This document shows positions 7,549 to 15,244 of a stretch of 64,000 nucleotides of DNA, one piece after another. Below the pieces are notes generated by a model. That model had not been told where the DNA came from and did no database searches. It saw only the letters and a program-made list of their open reading frames with translations. Each line of letters opens with the position of its first letter. Position 1 is the first letter of the stretch. The DNA is from Tautonia sp040717455 (GTDB taxonomy: Bacteria > Planctomycetota > Planctomycetia > Isosphaerales > Isosphaeraceae): contig NZ_JBFEFH010000018.1 in NCBI RefSeq assembly GCF_040717455.1, forward strand, positions 80,962 to 144,961. The letters are read 5' to 3'. A program made the position numbers and the translations under genes.

Positions 7549-9600
7549 TTGCCGAACAGGGTCTTGATGGTGAGGCAAGGGATGGTGTGGGCGGGGGCCC
7601 TGGTGGCGGGCCTCTGGCTCGTCGGCCTTCACGGCGCGAGTGCGAATGCCCAGTCCGACGGCCCGCTGGCGGCGATGGCGGGAGGGTCGTCGTCGTCCGG
7701 GTCGACCAGCGAATCGTCCGGTGGGAGTGGCGGGGGAGGCGGCAGCGGCGGCGGCGGGCAGGACGCCCTGGATATGCAGAGCGAGAGCTATGTGAATCGG
7801 CCCGAGTTGAACGCGGGACTCCCGCCGATCGGCCCGCCGGTGGACCTGGAGACGCCGCAGGCCTCGCTGGCCAACTTCGTCGATGCCTGCGAGGCGGAAG
7901 ATTACCGGCGCGCCGCCTACTCGCTGAACCTCAATGACCTGCAATTGCTCGATCAGGCCGACCGGGGGCCGGAACTGGCCCGGATGCTCCACGAGGTGCT
8001 CCAGCAGAAGCTCTGGATCGACTGGGACGACGTACCGGATCGGCCCGACGGCCAGCGGTTCGGCTACAACCTGGAGAAGGCGCAGGGGAACGACTCGGAT
8101 CGCCCCAGGGCGTTCTATCACCTGGGTGCGATCTCGTTCGATCACCGCGATGTGGACGTGTACCTGGAACGGGTGAAGTCGCCCGATGCGCAGCCGAAAT
8201 GGGTCTTCTCGAGACGGACCGTCAGCGCGATCCCGGCCCTGTACCGGGCGTTCGGCCCGGGAGAGCTGGAGCGTCGCCTGCCGGAGTCGCTCACGCAGGC
8301 CAAGTTCTGGGGGATCGCGCTCTGGCAGTGGATCGGCATCGCGGTGTTCGGGCTGATCAGCCTGGTGACGGGCTTGGTGGTGCAGCGGCTCGTGGAACGG
8401 TTGCTGCGTGCCCGTCGCGACCAGAAGTCTCGGCGCCTGGTCGACCTGAGCCTGGCGTTGACCGACGCCGTGGATGGGCCGGTCGCGGTGATCGTGGGGC
8501 TGGTGGTGTTCAAGCTGCTGGCGGCCCACCTGCTCCGGCTGGCCGGGCCGGTGATGGCGATGGTCGAGCCCTTGATCTTCGTGCTCATCGTCCTGACGAC
8601 GACGTGGCTCCTGTCCCGGATGATCGACTTCGCCTCGGCCCGCCTGAGCGACCGCTACGAGGGGGAAGACCGGGCCGGGAATGCGCACGAGATGCTGACC
8701 CGGATCAAGGTGGCGAAGCATTTCTTCACGGTGGTGGTGCTGCTGGTCGGCCTCGGGGTGGCGTTCTGGCAGTTCGAATGGTTCCAGGCGATGGGCTACA
8801 GCCTGCTGGCCTCGGCGGGGATCGCGGCCCTGGTGCTCGGCCTGGCGGCGCAGCGGCCCCTGGGGAACCTGTTTGCCGGGGTGCAACTGGCGCTGACCCA
8901 GCCGGTCCGCGTCGGCGACGCGGTGATCTTCAGCGGCGAGTGGGGATGGATCGAGGAGATCGCGGTGACCTACGTGGTGATCCGCACCTGGGACATGCGG
9001 CGACTGGTCGTGCCCACCTCGCAGTTGATGGACAACGCGGTCGAGAACTGGACGAAGGGGGGCGAGAACATGATGAAGCCGGTGTATCTTTATGCCGACT
9101 ATCGTGTCAATTTCGCCGCCGCCCGGGACGAGCTGGAGCGCATCCTGGAGGATTCGGACGACTGGGATGAGGAGGTCCCGCCGATCCTCCAGGTGACCAA
9201 CTGCACCGAGGAGACGGTCGAGCTGCGTGCCCTCTGCTCGGCCAAGGACCCGTCGGTGGCCTGGAACCTGCACTGCGAGGTCCGCGAACGGCTCGTCGCC
9301 TTCCTCCGGGACCTCGACGACGGCTCGTACCTGCCCCGGACCCGGATCGCGATGGTCGGCGAGGAGCAGTCGACGCGCCCGAAGGGGGCGTCCTCGGAGT
9401 CGAGCGGCCCGGAGCGTCGCAACAAGGGGAAGGGGAGGGGGCGGTTCGACCGATCCGAAGGGCGGGGGAACCGCTCTCAGGGCAAGTCTCGCAAGAAGGC
9501 CCGGGCCCGGGAGTCGAAGGCGGCCGACGAGAACCGGATGGGGGGCAGCGCCCGGGATGACGGTCAGGCCGAAGGGGGAGACGGTTCCTCGTCCCGATGA
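7549..9600 (+). CDS. Large mechanosensitive channel family protein (MscS core with exported N-domain and basic tail)
   Basis: Up to 683 residues. Order: signal peptide (to about residue 35), a Ser/Gly linker of about 40 residues, a periplasmic domain (about 75-240), four to five membrane helices (about 245-440), the MscS beta/C-terminal region (QRPLGNLFAGVQLALTQPVRVGDAVIF, then WGWIEEIAVTYVVIRTWDMRRLVVPTSQL), and a highly charged disordered tail of about 85 residues rich in Arg, Lys and Ser. The family opens under membrane tension, and large versions often have regulatory periplasmic domains. The TTG at 7549 follows AGGAGG at 7532-7537; an ATG at 7567 is an alternative start. Transcribed alone. 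Confidence 0.8.
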   Translation: MPNRVLMVRQGMVWAGALVAGLWLVGLHGASANAQSDGPLAAMAGGSSSSGSTSESSGGSGGGGGSGGGGQDALDMQSESYVNRPELNAGLPPIGPPVDLETPQASLANFVDACEAEDYRRAAYSLNLNDLQLLDQADRGPELARMLHEVLQQKLWIDWDDVPDRPDGQRFGYNLEKAQGNDSDRPRAFYHLGAISFDHRDVDVYLERVKSPDAQPKWVFSRRTVSAIPALYRAFGPGELERRLPESLTQAKFWGIALWQWIGIAVFGLISLVTGLVVQRLVERLLRARRDQKSRRLVDLSLALTDAVDGPVAVIVGLVVFKLLAAHLLRLAGPVMAMVEPLIFVLIVLTTTWLLSRMIDFASARLSDRYEGEDRAGNAHEMLTRIKVAKHFFTVVVLLVGLGVAFWQFEWFQAMGYSLLASAGIAALVLGLAAQRPLGNLFAGVQLALTQPVRVGDAVIFSGEWGWIEEIAVTYVVIRTWDMRRLVVPTSQLMDNAVENWTKGGENMMKPVYLYADYRVNFAAARDELERILEDSDDWDEEVPPILQVTNCTEETVELRALCSAKDPSVAWNLHCEVRERLVAFLRDLDDGSYLPRTRIAMVGEEQSTRPKGASSESSGPERRNKGKGRGRFDRSEGRGNRSQGKSRKKARARESKAADENRMGGSARDDGQAEGGDGSSSR

Positions 9601-9951
9601 GTCCGGTCCGGCTCCCCGGCCTCGCTCCTTGAGGCGGATGGACGGGGGGCGATCGCCTCCCCTTCGGGGAGAGGGGCGGCGGGCGGCGCTGTCCGATCTG
9701 CAAGGCTGTCCGACCCGGGGCGCGGCGACGGTCCCCTCGGTTCGGGGATCGCGGTCGGAGCCGGGCGGACCCCGGGGGGACGGCCCGGGCGGTTGCATCA
9801 ACCAATACGCCGTTCCCGTTCCGACTCGACGACGGGGGGCCGGCTGTGTATGATTGAGTGATCGAGCGCCGAAGCCGCACCGGTGCCCCTGGCGCTCGCG
9901 AATCTACCCGAGATGGAACGCCCGAACCGGCATGACGCCGAGGAGCGCCCC
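9601..9951. other. Intergenic region
   Basis: About 350 bases between the MscS gene and the first receiver protein. No gene, RNA or clear terminator was recognised. Confidence 0.4.
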
Positions 9952-10302
9952 GTGCAACCGAAGCTTCTGATTGTCGAAGACGATCGCTCACTGCTGGAGG
10001 TCTGGAGGACCATTTTCTCGACCCGCGGTTGGGTCGTCTCGACGGCCACGACCCTGTCCGAGGGCCTGGCGCACCTGGACCAACCGCCGGACTACCTGAT
10101 CCTCGATCTGGAGCTCCCGGACGGGAGCGGCGAGGCGATCCTCAGGCAGATTCGGGAGTTGGGGCTGAAGACCCGGGTCGCCGTGACCACGGGGTCGGAT
10201 GACCTCTCCCGGCTCATCGGATTGCACCCCGAGGCCCTCTTCCAGAAGCCGGTCGATGTGGCCGCCATCTGGCAGCAGGGCGGGTTCGCCGAGGTGAGCT
10301 GA
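9952..10302 (+). CDS. Single-domain response regulator (receiver only)
   Basis: 116 residues that are almost entirely a CheY-like receiver. The acidic pair is in LLIVEDD, the phospho-acceptor Asp in YLILDLELPDGSG, the switch Thr in VAVTTGS and the conserved Lys in LFQKPVD. There is no output domain, so it must act by protein contact. I prefer the GTG at 9952 because AGGAG lies 6 bases upstream and the fold starts at once; the frame is open back to a GTG at 9883. The nearest kinase is 9 kb away, so the partner is unknown. A second receiver-only gene follows at 10621 with a similar core (LPDGSG). Confidence 0.85.
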   Translation: MQPKLLIVEDDRSLLEVWRTIFSTRGWVVSTATTLSEGLAHLDQPPDYLILDLELPDGSGEAILRQIRELGLKTRVAVTTGSDDLSRLIGLHPEALFQKPVDVAAIWQQGGFAEVS

Positions 10303-10620
10303 TTCGAGCCGTCCGGCCGCCGCCCGCCCCGGTGGGGGGCGATCGCTCGACCGCCTGGTGTGTCGTTGCTGTTGCTTGAAGGCTGTCGGGCCGGTTTCGA
10401 GGCGGTTTGCAGACGCGAGAGACGGCCTCAGCACCTGCCCGTTGCGATTTCACAACATTGCGATCCGAAATCGGGGCCCGGACCGGGCCCCCCCGAAGGC
10501 TTCCCGCTTGCCAGCGCTCGCTTTGTGAAAGAGAATTCGCGTAGCGTTTGAGCGAGATTGAACATGCTAGCGACCCGCTTCCGGTGGGGTATTGCCGGTC
10601 TCTCGGCGAAGGGGCCTTGA
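10303..10620. other. Intergenic region
   Basis: About 320 bases between the two receiver genes, more AT-rich around 10500-10560 than its surroundings. It probably carries the promoter of the second receiver gene. No RNA gene recognised. Confidence 0.4.
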
Positions 10621-11103
10621 ATGGAACCGGCCAGAGCGGATGAGCCCGAAGGATCGCCCGGCTCGGGAGCCTCGCCCGGCCCCGGCAAGGGGATTCGCAT
10701 CTTGCTGGTCGAGGATCACTCGGACATCGCCCGGGTGCTCGCCACGCTGCTGTCTCGGGCCGGGCATGTGGTGACGACGGCGGGCAGCATGTCCCGCGCC
10801 GAGCAGATTGCGGCCGCGTCCGGGCCGTTCGACCTCTTGATCAGCGACCTGAGCCTGCCCGATGGCTCGGGCCTGGAGCTGAAACGTCGGCTCGGGGACA
10901 TTCCGGGGATCGCCGTCTCGGGCTACAGCACCGAGGTCGATCTTCAGGAGTGCCTCGACGCCGGATTCATGGACCTGCTCGCCAAGCCGATCGAGTTCGC
11001 CGCCCTGCGCGACCTGATCCGTCACATCGACTGGTCGAGGCCGGCCGCCCCGGGGCGGAGCCCGGAGACTCGGGACGACGGTCCGACGACCTCCGGCCCT
11101 TGA
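10621..11103 (+). CDS. Response regulator receiver protein with disordered flanks
   Basis: 160 residues. A Pro/Gly/Ser-rich N-terminus of about 24 residues precedes a receiver domain: acidic pair in ILLVEDH, phospho-acceptor Asp in LLISDLSLPDGSG, switch Ser in IAVSGYS and the conserved Lys in LLAKPIE. A polar tail follows. There is no DNA-binding output. Together with the gene at 9952 it forms a pair of stand-alone receivers on one strand, which suggests phosphorelay or scaffolding use rather than direct transcription control. It is convergent with the M14 peptidase gene, which ends 66 bases downstream. Confidence 0.85.
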   Translation: MEPARADEPEGSPGSGASPGPGKGIRILLVEDHSDIARVLATLLSRAGHVVTTAGSMSRAEQIAAASGPFDLLISDLSLPDGSGLELKRRLGDIPGIAVSGYSTEVDLQECLDAGFMDLLAKPIEFAALRDLIRHIDWSRPAAPGRSPETRDDGPTTSGP

Positions 11104-11168
11104 AAGGGGGAGGGCCGGTCGCCCCGGCGTGGGGAGCCGGCTCGAGAGGCGTCGTCGGCCATCTTGCG

Positions 11169-13898
11169 TTAATGGCCCGGCCCGAAGAAGACGGCGTTGC
11201 GGAACAAACGCTGGGTCACGGGGGAAAGCGCCCTCGCGTTCGGGTCATCGGTGAACCCGATGATATGCCCCCGGCCGATCGCCTGCGCGAGGACCAAGGG
11301 AGACCGGCCGATGGCTCGCAGGGTGTCGGGCCAGCAGAAGCCGCTGACCGGCTCCTCCTGCGCCTCGAACGTGACCAGGTTCCTCCCCTCGGTCGCATCG
11401 AGCGGGTCGACGATCAGGCCGGCCTGGGTCAGGATGTCGATCGACTCGGGCAAGCCGGCCGTGACCCAGTGGTCGCCGTAGACGGTCGCCCGCAAGATCG
11501 CCCCCGGGACCGGGCGGGGCGGCTCCTCGGGGTCGTCCTCGGCCCCGGCCTCGACGACCAGGGAGTCGGCGTCGGGGTCGCCGATCGGGTCGAGCCCCTC
11601 GCCGGGGATCGGGGGGACGGGGACCTCTCGGCGATCGGTGGGGACGAGGCCGATCTCCGGGTCGATCCCCCACCGAAGCGCCCCGCCGACGAGGATCAAT
11701 GTGCCCCCCGACTCCACCCAACGCCTGAGCCGGTCGGCGGCGGCGGCGTCGAACCCGGAGGCCGGGCCGTCGTAGTCCCCGTCGGGCAGGATGAGGACGT
11801 TGGCGTCGTCCAGGTCGACCGAGCCGGCGAGGCTTGAAGCCGGGACCCGGGTGGTCGGGTACCTCCAGACCTGGTCGAAGAGGTACCAGGTATGACCGAC
11901 GAAGGGGCTGACCGGCCGATCGACGGCGAGGACCACCCGGGGAGGCTCGACCCAGGAGACGTTCGGCCCCCCCAGGCCGGCCCCCTCGTCGACGAAGCTG
12001 GAGTCGATGCCGGTGATGGTCAGGCGGTGGCGATCGGCGGCCGATCGGACGGCCTCGTGCAGGCGGTCCGGATTCTCGAGCGTCCGGAGCAGGAGCGTGC
12101 CCGGGGCGAACGACCGGCCGTCGAGGACGAACGGTTGATCGACGACCCGGACGCGGAACCCCTGCTGCAGCCAGTCGGACAGGGCGTCGAGCCCGGCCTC
12201 GTCCTCGGTCGGCACCAGGTAGCCGACGGCCGGGCGTTCGGGGCCCTCGACCGTCCCGGCCGGCGGGCTGCCTTGGTCGTCGATCGCTTCGGAGTCGGGG
12301 GCCTGAGCCGGCCGGCCGCGGAGGGCCTCGATGCCGAAGGTCAGGGGCAAGGACCAGGCGGTCACGTCGTAGATCTCGTCGCCGAGGCGATGGGCCTTGC
12401 GGTCGAGCTGCCGGGCGATGAAGGCGTCGTCCATCTCCTGACGATCGGCGAGCAGGGTCTCGGCGAGCCGCCCCGCCGGCTGCGCCGCCGGGACGTAGTA
12501 GCTGCCCGCGGGGGCGAGCTGGTTGAACCCCCTGGTCCCCTGATCGACCTCGACCGGCTCGGTCAGGCGGCGCACCTCGATGCCGTTGGCCCGGAGCAGG
12601 GCCGCGAGCGAGGCGGCCCGGTTGGGGGCCGAGCCGGGCAGGAGGAAGACATCGGGCGATTCCCCCGACCGCCCGCGATCGACGGCCTCGCGGCGCCCCT
12701 CGGCGAAGGCCCTGAGCAGGTCGGCCCGGCCGGCCGAGGCGGCCTCGATCGTCGCCAGGCTGCTGACGTGATGATGGCGGACGGCGTCGTGATAGTGGAG
12801 GGTCGTCTCGTCGTCCCGGTCGACGAGCAGGCCCCGGACGCCGGCCTGTTCCCAGAGGATCCCGAGTCCGCCGTGCATCATCGGCCAGGTCGAGCCGTAG
12901 CCGGGATAGAAGGCGTCGAAGATCTCCCGGGTGGTGTAGGCGAAGCCGAGGCGGTCGAACCGCTCGGCCTGGCGGCGGCCGATCCGGGCGACCCAATCGG
13001 CCTGCCTGGGGGTGATCTGGGGGTTGAACGGGTCGGAGGCGGGGTCGAAGTAGTAGGTCGAGTCGGCCCCCATCTCGTGGGCATCGACATACACGTTCGG
13101 CTGCCAGTCGAGGTAGGCGGCCACCTTGGCCTTCGTCTCGATCTGCGAATGCAGATACCAGTCGCGGTTCAAGTCGAAGAGATAATGGTTGAATCGCCCC
13201 CCCGGCCACGGCTGATTCCGCTCGCTGGCCCGCGGGGATGCCTGCGGGAAGGCACCGCGAGCACCGCGATACGACGCGACGAACCGGTCTCGCCCGTCGG
13301 GATTCTGGAGCGGATCGATGATGACGATCAGGTTCTCGAGCCAGCTTTGGGTTTCCTCGCGCCGGTCGGCCAGCAAGGTGTAGGCGGTCAGCAGGGCCGC
13401 GTCGGTGGAGGAGGTCTCATCGCCGTGCACCGAGGCGGCCAGCCAGACGACGGCCGGCTCCCGGTCGATCAGCGCGTCGGCCTGCTCCCGGTCGATGGCC
13501 CGGGGGTCGGCCAGCCCCTGGCGGTTCCTCCGGACCTCGTCGAGCCGCTGCATGGTCTCGGCCGAGGAGACGACGAGATACACCAGCGATCGCCCCTCGT
13601 AGGAACGGCCATACGGCGTGAGCATGGCCCGATCGGGAGCCGACCCCGCGAGCGCCTCAAGGTACCGGATCACCTCGGCATGGCTGGAAATCTCGGCTCC
13701 CCAGCGATGCCCCACCACGTCTTCCAGCGTCGGGATCGCCGGGTCGGCCTCGATCTCCGCCATCGGCAGGAGCCGGCCTCGGTCGCGAGCGTCCTGGCCG
13801 CACGCCACCCCCGCGCCTCCGCCCCCCCAGGCCACGAGGACCCCGAGGATCCCCCCGGCAACCGGCCCCACGCGGCTGATACCGTCCCACGTCCTCAC
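11169..13898 (-). CDS. Secreted M14-family zinc carboxypeptidase
   Basis: About 909 residues from the GTG at 13898, preceded by a G-rich Shine-Dalgarno-like run; the signal peptide follows (hydrophobic GPVAGGILGVLVAWGGGGAGVA). The catalytic domain shows the M14 metal site HGDE in AASVHGDETSST and the downstream His in VYVDAHEMG. LNRDWY is also present. The family removes C-terminal residues or trims peptidoglycan-like peptides. The large C-terminal part (about 450 residues) includes a glutamine-amidotransferase-like segment with DDANVLILPDGDY and a membrane-facing end. A frame open to 14084 would add 62 residues with no signal peptide and is less likely. It is probably exported to the periplasm or surface for protein scavenging. 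Confidence 0.82.
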   Translation of the reverse strand: MRTWDGISRVGPVAGGILGVLVAWGGGGAGVACGQDARDRGRLLPMAEIEADPAIPTLEDVVGHRWGAEISSHAEVIRYLEALAGSAPDRAMLTPYGRSYEGRSLVYLVVSSAETMQRLDEVRRNRQGLADPRAIDREQADALIDREPAVVWLAASVHGDETSSTDAALLTAYTLLADRREETQSWLENLIVIIDPLQNPDGRDRFVASYRGARGAFPQASPRASERNQPWPGGRFNHYLFDLNRDWYLHSQIETKAKVAAYLDWQPNVYVDAHEMGADSTYYFDPASDPFNPQITPRQADWVARIGRRQAERFDRLGFAYTTREIFDAFYPGYGSTWPMMHGGLGILWEQAGVRGLLVDRDDETTLHYHDAVRHHHVSSLATIEAASAGRADLLRAFAEGRREAVDRGRSGESPDVFLLPGSAPNRAASLAALLRANGIEVRRLTEPVEVDQGTRGFNQLAPAGSYYVPAAQPAGRLAETLLADRQEMDDAFIARQLDRKAHRLGDEIYDVTAWSLPLTFGIEALRGRPAQAPDSEAIDDQGSPPAGTVEGPERPAVGYLVPTEDEAGLDALSDWLQQGFRVRVVDQPFVLDGRSFAPGTLLLRTLENPDRLHEAVRSAADRHRLTITGIDSSFVDEGAGLGGPNVSWVEPPRVVLAVDRPVSPFVGHTWYLFDQVWRYPTTRVPASSLAGSVDLDDANVLILPDGDYDGPASGFDAAAADRLRRWVESGGTLILVGGALRWGIDPEIGLVPTDRREVPVPPIPGEGLDPIGDPDADSLVVEAGAEDDPEEPPRPVPGAILRATVYGDHWVTAGLPESIDILTQAGLIVDPLDATEGRNLVTFEAQEEPVSGFCWPDTLRAIGRSPLVLAQAIGRGHIIGFTDDPNARALSPVTQRLFRNAVFFGPGH

Positions 13899-14208
13899 GC
13901 GATCGCCCCCCCCTCGATTGCCCGTCCCCGCGGCCCCTCGTCCCTGGCCGGCCCTGCTCCTCCTCGCCCCACCGCGAACGGTTATCCGCCCGGAGTTCCC
14001 CCGCGTCAAGCAACCAGCCCGCTCAATCTCGGCCGATCCCGCGGTGTACCCCTCGACCTCGACGGCGTATCTCGGCCCGGACATCCCGTCATGAGCGCAA
14101 CCGATTCTCCGCCCCCCTCCCCAATTTCTCCCCTGCAGTGACTTCCCTTCCTCAACGTCAGCCGTTAGAATGCCTTCTCAATCGCTCGCTCAAACGAGAC
14201 AGCTCGTC

Positions 14209-14282
<74 letters not shown>

Positions 14283-14402
14283 CTCGGAAGTCGTTAAAGC
14301 GCAGCAGGTTACGGCGGCCTTGCGGTATCGGCTGTCTCTCTTCGAAAGTCATTTCACGAGATCGACACCCGCGACAAGGCCTCGACCGGAACGGTGAGAA
14401 AT

Positions 14403-14444
14403 GAAGAGGGGTGAGCCATGCACTGCCGTGGCTCACCCCTCTTC
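14403..14444. terminator. Perfect 16-bp stem hairpin
   Basis: Bases 14403-14418 are exactly complementary to 14429-14444, with a 10-base loop. It lies about 120 bases after tRNA-Arg and before the IS630 relic. The following T-run is poor, so it may be a terminator on either strand or another structural element. Confidence 0.5.
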
Positions 14445-14539
14445 TCGTTACCGGATATCGGGTCAGTTTCGAAGCACGCCCTGAGCGCTTGCGTGCGAGA
14501 TTGCTTTGAAGGTTTTTTTGAGGGGTCGACCCGCCCCCA

Positions 14540-15150
14540 TTTCACACAACGTGGCCGCTTCGGTGGCCCCGTCGAAGGCCAGGCGGCCGGCGACGCCGTC
14601 GAGCCGCATCGCCGCGGTCGGCGTCACGGCCTTCCAGAGGCCCTGCGGGATGCGGCCGATGACTCGCTGACGCTGTGCACCGCGGCCATCGCGGCGGGCC
14701 ATTGGCGGTGTTGGCCCCGGTCTCATCGACGAAGACCAGCCGGCTCGGGTCGACGGCCGCGATGAACCGCTCCCGCCAGGTCTCCCGCTCGGCCTTCAAC
14801 TCCGACCGGTCCCGCCCGGCGGCCTGCCCCGACATTTTTTTTGCGAGGCAAGCCGAGCCGATCGACGGCACGATGCACCGCCGAGACGCCGCAGTCGACG
14901 CCCACGGCCTCGCGGAGAACTCGAGCGTCGCGTCGGTGCCGTCGGTGACCGCCCGGCGGCCTCGGCGTCGAAGGCCGAGGGCCGGCACCCGCCATGGGGC
15001 TCGGGGCGATCGTACCGGCGTCGCGGCGGCGACGGATCAGGTTGTAGACCCAGGGGAGACTGACGCAGATGCGGCGGGCGATCCGTTCCCGCGTCTCCTC
15101 GACACGGCCTCAGGCGGCGATGACCCGCCGCCTGAGGTTCTTTGAATTGA
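14540..15150 (-). pseudogene. Decayed IS630-family transposase (left relic)
   Basis: Transposase fragments are spread over several minus-strand frames. From about 15147 the frame reads NLRRRVIAA, a stop, then GRVEETRERIARRICVSLPW (helix-turn-helix). Further on, in another frame, comes DPSRLVFVDETGANTAN (first DDE Asp), then in a third MRLDGVAGRLAFDGAT. The C-terminal DDE part is missing. This is at least two frameshifts, one stop and a truncation. The same GVAGRLAFDGAT block occurs in the relic at 18.1-18.7 kb in the opposite orientation, so both derive from one IS family. Boundaries are approximate and no terminal repeats were found here. Confidence 0.75.
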
Positions 15151-15244
15151 ATTAAACGGTTGCTCACGTCCTAATTCTCAAATCATTCGGAGGTGACTCC
15201 TGTGCAGTGAGGGGAATCTGCCCCGAGCGGCCGGCGGGGAACGG

